In this document: positions 6,100 to 6,311 of the stretch, in pieces | Position numbering within the stretch: the stretch's first letter is position 1 | How the letters are laid out: each line of letters starts with the position of its first letter | Origin: JAIXWP01 sp044371755 | Lineage (GTDB): Bacteria > Bacteroidota > Bacteroidia > Flavobacteriales_D > Sanyastnellaceae | NCBI GenBank assembly: GCA_044371755.1 | Contig: JBILSZ010000128.1 | Location: 1 to 6,311 of the forward strand | DNA length: 6,311 nucleotides | Direction: 5' to 3' | Program-made: the position numbers and the translations under genes | The notes under the pieces: model-generated | Seen by the model: the letters and a program-made list of their open reading frames with translations, nothing else | The model's database searches: none | What the model was told of the DNA's origin: nothing

Positions 6100-6311
6100 A
6101 TGGAAATTTCGGCTAATGATCCCCGATTGAAATCATGGGTAACTGTTTCAGAAAACAGTGATTTTCCAATTCAAAATTTGCCTTTTGGTGTTTTTCGTAC
6201 GGAAAGTCAATTACCGAGAGTTGGTGTGGCTATTGGAGATAAAATTCTCGATTTAAAAGCATTGCATATTTTAGGTTATTTAGAAAATCTTCCATTTAAG
6301 TTGGAAGATTT
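6100..6311 (+). CDS. fahA: Fumarylacetoacetase, N-terminal part (3' end missing)
   Basis: The reading frame starts with ATG at 6100 and is still open at the window end, giving 70 full codons. The N-terminus carries the fumarylacetoacetase signature DFPIQNLPFGVF (residues 21-32) and RVGVAIGDKILDLKAL (40-55), matching the order in the human enzyme (DFPIHNLPYGVF, then RIGVAIGDQILDL). This is the small N-terminal barrel domain; the catalytic C-terminal domain is beyond the window. The enzyme hydrolyses 4-fumarylacetoacetate to fumarate and acetoacetate, the last step of tyrosine and phenylalanine degradation, in the cytoplasm. It is divergent from the DUF5819-like/HTTM unit and shares a 71-bp control region with it. 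There is no Shine-Dalgarno sequence before the start, as is common in this phylum. The identification is secure even though the gene is truncated. Confidence 0.95.
   Translation, partial: MEISANDPRLKSWVTVSENSDFPIQNLPFGVFRTESQLPRVGVAIGDKILDLKALHILGYLENLPFKLED

Overview
The window looks like chromosomal DNA of a member of the Bacteroidota, probably Flavobacteriales or a relative. Three things suggest this: the cluster of periplasmic parvulin-type foldases followed by a MoxR ATPase, the scarcity of Shine-Dalgarno sequences, and -7 boxes of the TAnnTTTG kind in the one divergent intergenic region. No mobile element, CRISPR array, tRNA or rRNA is visible, and no gene-free stretch exceeds about 75 bases.

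Bases 1-3612 (+ strand) hold three tightly packed genes for envelope foldases: the 3' part of a multi-domain peptidyl-prolyl isomerase, a lipoprotein related to SurA but without recognisable catalytic motifs, and a SurA-like isomerase with a cleavable signal peptide. The first junction has 1 nt between stop and start, and the second is an ATGA overlap, so the three are almost certainly one operon. After 47 nt comes a MoxR-type AAA+ ATPase (3660-4631) on the same strand. The foldases probably escort outer-membrane and secreted proteins through the periplasm. MoxR would act in the cytoplasm as a chaperone-like ATPase whose client is unknown here.

Bases 4632-6028 (- strand) hold a two-gene unit convergent with moxR: a small single-span membrane protein (DUF5819-like) and a polytopic HTTM-domain protein related to vitamin K-dependent gamma-carboxylase and to SdpB. 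They overlap by ATGA. The HTTM and moxR stop codons abut, and an AT-rich inverted repeat covers both.

Bases 6029-6099 form a divergent control region with an 18-bp palindrome flanked or overlapped by promoter-like boxes. At 6100 the N-terminal part of a fumarylacetoacetase gene (tyrosine/phenylalanine degradation) begins and runs off the window.

Most of the window is conserved housekeeping content. The least understood part is the DUF5819-like/HTTM pair, whose layout resembles the SdpA/SdpB pair that matures a Bacillus toxin and which keeps the lysine expected at the carboxylase active base. Family assignments and alignments to known proteins were made by eye and from memory, without database searches.
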